Source: Stentor coeruleus
Taxonomy: Eukaryota > Ciliophora > Heterotrichea > Heterotrichida > Stentoridae
Direction of reading: 5' to 3'
NCBI GenBank assembly: GCA_001970955.1
Contig: MPUH01000687.1
Coordinates: 1 to 40,141, forward strand
Length of the DNA: 40,141 nucleotides
The notes under the pieces were generated by a model. The model had not been told where the DNA came from, did not search any database, and saw nothing but the letters and a program-made list of their open reading frames with translations. Shown one piece after another: positions 38,582 to 40,141 of this stretch (position 1 is the stretch's first letter; every line of letters starts with the position of its first letter). The position numbers and the translations under genes are program-made.

Positions 38582-40141
38582 ATTTCATCTCTTACTCAAT
38601 CTTGGTAAGTTTAAATAAATTTTAAAACTCATGTAATAGCTATGGGAAGTGAAGAAGAAGAAAAAAAAAGTCAACAACTAAAGAAATATAAAAATGAGAG
38701 AATTTATTTTAGTGATTATTTGAAAGTTATAGGATAAAGCTGTGAAATATATATATGATGATATGGGTAAAGGAAAAATAGATCAAAAGCTGATGTTGAT
38801 AATAATTTCGATGATAAAAACATAGGAACTTGGTAAGTTATTGTGGGAAAAATATTTTCAGCCTGGCTTACCATATTAACTTCATGATATTTTTTGAATT
38901 TATTAAAAAAGAAAAATAGTCTTTGTATTCAAAACCTAATAGTTTAAACTAAAATATTATAATCACATGATTTACTAACAAAATTTATATTCGAGCTGGT
39001 AATTTTTAAAATTTCACTATAATATTCATGATACCATAAAAAAAAATCTTTTCTAAAGTTCAATATTTTGTTTTATAACAAAAAATGCTTTTACTCTTAT
39101 GCTTTTAAATTATATTTTTGGTAACTTTTTCATAAATATTAGATAATCTATATATGGAGGTGCAAAGAATGTTAAAAGGTTATGTTGCCTTTAATTTTAT
39201 TTAAAGGAATAAGTCTATCCTAGATCAGGACTGTCTTGTTTATTTAAAAAATCAGTTTCATGTTCTGTAAAAAGTGCAGAACTAAAACGAAAATTAGAGA
39301 AACACTATATGGTCTATTTAAGTTTAAAATAATTCTAATAAGCTTAAAATGTATACAGCGCTGAAGTTTATTGAAGAAAATTATAATGATACATCATATA
39401 GATCTAAGTGTTTTATAAAAAATATCCACAAATCTTCAAAAAATCTTTACTCCATTTTCTTTGGGGGTTAATCAGGTGACTTCCCATTGTTTAAATTTTT
39501 ACCTATTGAAGCTTATGATGTTGTGTGGGTAACTTTTACAATACAAAATTCTATTTTATATGCCAGCAAGGCTTTGAGTCTATAGATTTTTTTTTAAGGT
39601 AAAATTAATGGTGTGAGTATGGTAAACATGCTTTTTTTTAAGATATACTATATGAATTTTACTGATAAAAAAGTTAAAGGTTCAAGAAAATTAAGTGCAC
39701 TGGCCCTTGATATCACTATTTGTGATCTCCTAAAGGAAGTACCTTAGAAAATAAAAATATGATAAACATTACAGCAGAGGGACTATGACTTGGACCAACA
39801 CAACTAAATATAAATTATCATTCAACTATAACAATCGACATAAAATTATATGAAAAATCACATTTATTACTAGAAACATCTCTAGATTTAATTACCATAA
39901 CAATCATACATACAAAGTGAATATTTTCATCCAAAACCTTTTCCCCATATAAAATAATAGTTTTTCCAAAGCTACCTCACATGAAATCTCCTAANTATTT
40001 TTAATAAAAGCAACACCTAAAAAAGCAAACAGGAAAGCCTATAAAAAGCATCCACAAGTCAATATTTTACTTCTCAATAAAATCTCCCAGTTAATCTAAA
40101 ACTCTCCAGTAAAATTTGCCTAAAAATCTCAAAACTCCAAA
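38582..40141. other. 1.5-kb gene-free end of the window
   Basis: I see no intact gene. A short stretch at 39254-39362 reads as CKKCRTKTKIRETLYG and then hydrophobic residues, weakly like the zinc-ribbon of Merlin transposases. N39995 has no obvious flanking copy. Confidence 0.45.

Noticed and set aside
1..40141. CRISPR arrays, bacterial operons, plasmid or phage features
   Set aside because: No regularly spaced repeats, ribosome-binding sites or prokaryotic gene clusters are visible, and the genes are eukaryotic with introns.

Overview
The window reads as macronuclear DNA of a heterotrich ciliate that uses the standard genetic code, most like Stentor or a close relative. The evidence is: AT-rich intergenic DNA, intact eukaryotic housekeeping genes, and six introns of exactly 15 nt in three genes (ALG3-like, CNOT9-like, MYB-like). 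Tryptophan is TGG throughout, and no TGA is needed as a sense codon. All 21 intact or reconstructed coding genes end in TAA or TAG. The two tRNA-Trp(CCA) genes have a normal 5-bp anticodon stem. The genus is an inference.

Layout. 1-3.2 kb: a gene-poor end with an orphan tRNA 5' half, then an ALG3-type mannosyltransferase (-). 3.2-6.3 kb: mitochondrial FAD glycerol-3-phosphate dehydrogenase (+) and a VWA-domain protein (-). 6.3-9.3 kb: an assembly-duplicated spacer, a P-loop GTPase fused to a predicted beta-trefoil (+), and a dead Merlin/IS1595-type transposase relic. 9.3-13 kb: TPR-SET methyltransferase (+), dynactin p50/dynamitin (-), a small ciliary PG-rich repeat protein (-). 14-17.8 kb: CNOT9 (+), a decayed RPRD1/Rtt103-like gene (-), ribosomal protein uL4 (-), a three-finger C2H2 protein (-). 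18.7-21.7 kb: a calcium-dependent protein kinase with DFN instead of DFG (+) and a DNRLRE-type protein (-). 23-25 kb: two identical tRNA-Trp genes and Rab GDI (-). 25.7-27.8 kb: an ALMS-motif protein (-) and an R2R3 MYB (+). 28.3-32.6 kb: a large degenerate-GTPase protein with a C-terminal Cys/His cluster (-) and a basic disordered protein (-). 33-38.6 kb: MFS sugar porter (+), a frameshifted ubiquitin-like gene lacking Gly-Gly (-), a six-finger C2H2 protein (+), two hypotheticals (-). 38.6 kb to the end: no convincing gene.

There are no operons; genes are independent units on both strands. Functional themes include secretory and membrane traffic (ALG3, GDI), microtubule and basal-body biology (dynamitin, PG-rich repeat, ALMS motif), calcium signalling (CDPK), and mRNA metabolism (CNOT9, CID relic). 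This mixture is typical of a ciliate chromosome and does not by itself form one pathway.

Assembly warning: there are ten single Ns (6531, 6617, 6818, 21705, 25187, 25339, 29934, 30072, 33196, 39995). Nine are flanked by near-identical direct copies of the adjacent sequence, as if overlapping contig ends were placed side by side and not merged. Two genes (28322-31944 and 33077-34527) look broken only for this reason; removing the extra copies restores exact reading frames of 1151 and 465 residues. The most interesting leads are the GTPase/beta-trefoil fusion, the degenerate large GTPase, the transposase relic, the ALMS-motif protein and the uniform 15-nt introns.
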